A DNA stretch of 64,000 nucleotides, from the NCBI RefSeq assembly GCF_016906535.1, contig NC_057382.1, positions 1 to 64,000 on the forward strand, in the 5' to 3' direction. Position 1 is the stretch's first letter. Every line of letters starts with the position of its first letter. Position numbers and translations under genes: made by a program. A model generated the notes under the pieces. It had not been told where the DNA came from, made no database searches, and was given only the letters and a program-made list of their open reading frames with translations. The stretch is from Rhizoctonia solani. Its lineage: Eukaryota; Basidiomycota; Agaricomycetes; Cantharellales; Ceratobasidiaceae. Of this stretch, positions 61,911 to 64,000 are shown one piece after another.

Positions 61911-64000
61911 AAACTGACATTTTGCATGCCTTGGAAGGATCTCAATGGCTTACTACCTTAGATGCGCTAGCTGGTTTCACTCAGCTAACCATTAAGGAGG
62001 AAAACAGAGAGAAACTTGCTTTCAGATGTCACAACGGCCATTGGCAACCTACCAAACTACTCTTTGGATATAGGAATGGACCAGCAGAGTTCCAGCGTGT
62101 CATGAATAGGATACTTTCAAGATTTCTATGGCAATTTGCCCTAGTATATATTGATGACATAGTGATCTATAGTGTTAAGTTTGAAGACCATTGCAATCAC
62201 TTAGATCAAGTCTTAGGAGCTATTGAAGAAGCTGAAATCACCCTATCTCCAAAGAAATGTCACATTGGATACCAATCACTACTATTGCTAGGACAGAAGG
62301 TATCAAGATTAGGTCTATCAACCCACAAGGAAAAAGTTGATGCTATCTTAGAGTTGGAACCCCCTAAAAATGTTCCTACCTTACAGACTTTCCTAGGGAT
62401 GATGACTTATTTCTCTAGCTATATTCCCTTCTACTCATGGATTGTAGCGCCTTTGTTCAAGCTTCTCAAGAAAGGAACAGCTTGGTCTTGGGAGGAAAAG
62501 GAACAACAAGCGTTTGAACTTGCTAAAGAGGCCCTTGCATCTGCTCCAGTAATGGCTTATCCTATTATTGGAAAACCATACAGATTATATACAGATGCAT
62601 GCAACTATGGCCTTGGAGGAATATTACAGCAAGTCCAATCCATCAAGATAAAAGACCTAAAGGGGACAAAGGCATACAAGTACTTAAGGGGGGAATATGA
62701 CAAAGGAAACCCAGTTCCCAGAATGACAATTCCTGCTTCCAAGCAGAGAGACAACGTGACTGGGGGGGATACATGGGATAAGCAAGACTTTGAAGAAACA
62801 ACTGTACAAGTGGAGCGAGTCATTGCTTATTGGTCAAGGATTCTAAAAGAAGCAGAAAGAAACTACTCCCCAACAGAGCGCAAAGCATTAGCCCTCAAGG
62901 AAGCACTTGTGAAATTTCAGGTATACTTGGAAGGAGCTGAATTTGTTGCTATCACAGATCACGCCGCTCTCACTTGGAGCAAGACTTACAATAATGTCAA
63001 CAGAAGACTCATGACATGGGGCTTAGTATTCTCAGCCTACCCAGGAATGCAAATTGTGCACCGCGCAGGAAGAGTACATGACAATGCAGATCCTATCTCA
63101 AGACTTAGGAGGAGAACCCCATATCATACCAGCCCTCTGGCAGATCAATCAACTCCACTCAAGCTCAATATGGAGGAAGACCCATTAAGAAACCTCTACA
63201 AGGAGATAAATGAACGTTTTGAAGAGAAACTTCTTAGAGTTGCAAGCGCATTCACCCAGAGTTACAAAATTGGAAATAGCCAGAAGCCCATCAAGAAGTG
63301 GATACCCACACCGGCAGAAGCTATATCTTATCAAACAACTACCTCATACTCTGTGGAAATATCAATAAACTCAGAAGAAATCACAAGGTTCATAGAAGCA
63401 TACAAGAAGGACTCCCATTTCAAGCAAGTAATGGAAGAATTCAAGTTGCACCACAATCCACTCAATCCACCCTTCCATCAATACCAGATAGGAGATAATG
63501 GATTGATCTACTTTATAGATTCCCAGGAAAAGTATCGGCTATGTGTACCTAGGGATCTACAAGTAGATATTTTGAAAGAAAATCATGATAACCTCAATCA
63601 AGGAGCACATGCCGGTTATGCTAAGACATATCATCGAATTGCTTCTGTTTACTATTGGCCTAAGATGGCTAGAAGCATTCAGAAGTATGTACACACTTGT
63701 GATATCTGTCAGAAAGCAGGACATCGACGGCATGGACCCAGAGGATTCCTTCAACCTTTACCTATTCCACAGCAACCCTTTGAAGTAGTATCAATGGACT
63801 TCATCATGGATCTTCCACCAAGTAACAACTACAACGCTATCCTAGTTATTGTGGACAAACTAACTAAGTATGGACATTTCATCCCATGTACTACTCAGAT
63901 AGATGAAGTACAAACAGCGCAACTGTTCCATGATCACATATGGTGTCACTATGGTTTACCTTGGCAAGTAATCACTGATAGAGATGCTAGATGGACAGGA
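61911..64000 (+). pseudogene. gag-pol: R5 Gag-Pol, part 2 (RT, RNase H, integrase; open at window end)
   Basis: Continues the R5 frame after R6. RT has LTTLDALAGFTQL and FALVYIDDIVIYS, with the YIDD active site at 62147-62158. RNase H starts LYTDACNYGLGGIL and then has an unusual insertion of about 55 residues (62635-62815) before VIAYWSRILKEAERNYSPTERKALAL and ITDHAALTW. An H2C2 zinc-binding region (HAGYAKTYHRI...CDICQKAG) and the integrase core (SMDFIMDLPPSNNYNAILVIVDKLTKYGHF, VITDRDARW) follow. The window ends within the core, before the catalytic Glu. No stop or frameshift was seen, so R5 was probably intact before R6 inserted. Confidence 0.88.
62760..62771 (+). promoter_or_regulatory. 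R5 internal polypurine-tract copy in RNase H insertion
   Basis: CTGGGGGGGATA, same 12-mer as in R6 (58976-58987 and 60588-60599). It codes for part of VTGGDT within the RNase H insertion. Confidence 0.5.

Larger units (their letters stand above)
43164..64000 (+). mobile_element. R5: large Ty3/Gypsy element, open at window edge, interrupted by R6
   Basis: 5' LTR 43164-44685, primer-binding region, and one long gag-pol frame (44804-50267, continuing at 61911). The frame is interrupted by R6 and runs off the window inside the integrase core. It differs from R1-R4 in long LTRs, a single gag-pol frame and a non-self-priming primer site. The probable left target duplication is CCGGA (43159-43163); the right copy is outside. 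Confidence 0.85.

Overview
This window is a chromosome end of a filamentous basidiomycete, most likely an Agaricomycete. The signs are short introns with canonical GT-AG ends, FunK1-type protein kinases, a Tnp2 (CACTA/Plavaka-like) transposase, a Zn2Cys6 regulator and chromodomain-bearing Ty3/Gypsy elements. A Rhizoctonia-like fungus is my best guess, but the species is inference. No rRNA, tRNA, CRISPR or prokaryotic feature was seen.

Layout. 1-55: a terminal array of a 5-bp telomere-like repeat, fused directly to the inside of a Ty3/Gypsy element. 56-5471: two nested, truncated Gypsy elements (called R1 and R2 here), both on the minus strand and both missing their pol-side ends. 5472-20899: host-like gene block with two FunK1 kinase genes (minus), a Zn2Cys6 transcription factor (minus), a small secreted thaumatin-like protein in six exons including a 14-nt micro-exon (minus), and a DUF3632-like gene (plus). 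Two 211-212 bp MITE-like inverted-repeat elements lie at 16111-16322 and 21351-21561.

22290-41814: a Tnp2 transposase gene (plus) and an unrecognised multi-exon gene (minus, gene X) face each other across 334 bp. Each is split by one complete chromovirus-type Gypsy element with perfect 5-bp target duplications: R3 (24329-30585, minus) in the transposase and R4 (32949-39196, plus) in gene X. Removing each element and one duplication restores the frame. The 5' exons of gene X are duplicated as a large inverted repeat (40970-41847 and 42286-43163).

43164-64000: a second kind of Gypsy element (R5) with a 1522-bp 5' LTR and one long gag-pol frame abuts the right arm of that inverted repeat and runs off the window. 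Nested inside its reverse transcriptase is R6 (50268-61905). R6 has apparently identical 1307-bp LTRs and encodes a single 2818-codon gag-like ORF with no protease, RT, RNase H or integrase.

How the parts relate. R1-R4 carry a primer-binding site complementary to the predicted 5' end of their own transcript (Tf1-type self-priming), and the pairing co-varies between families. Three of the four also keep a GGGAAAA slippery heptamer just before the gag stop, with pol in the -1 frame. R5 and R6 share LTR ends, leader and primer-binding region, so R6 is probably mobilised by R5-type enzymes. R5 and R6 both carry an internal exact copy of the 12-nt polypurine tract seen at the 3' LTR of R6, and R6 keeps it although it has lost pol. 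LTR-LTR differences in R3 and R4, and two gag nonsense codons, are mostly CpG transitions.
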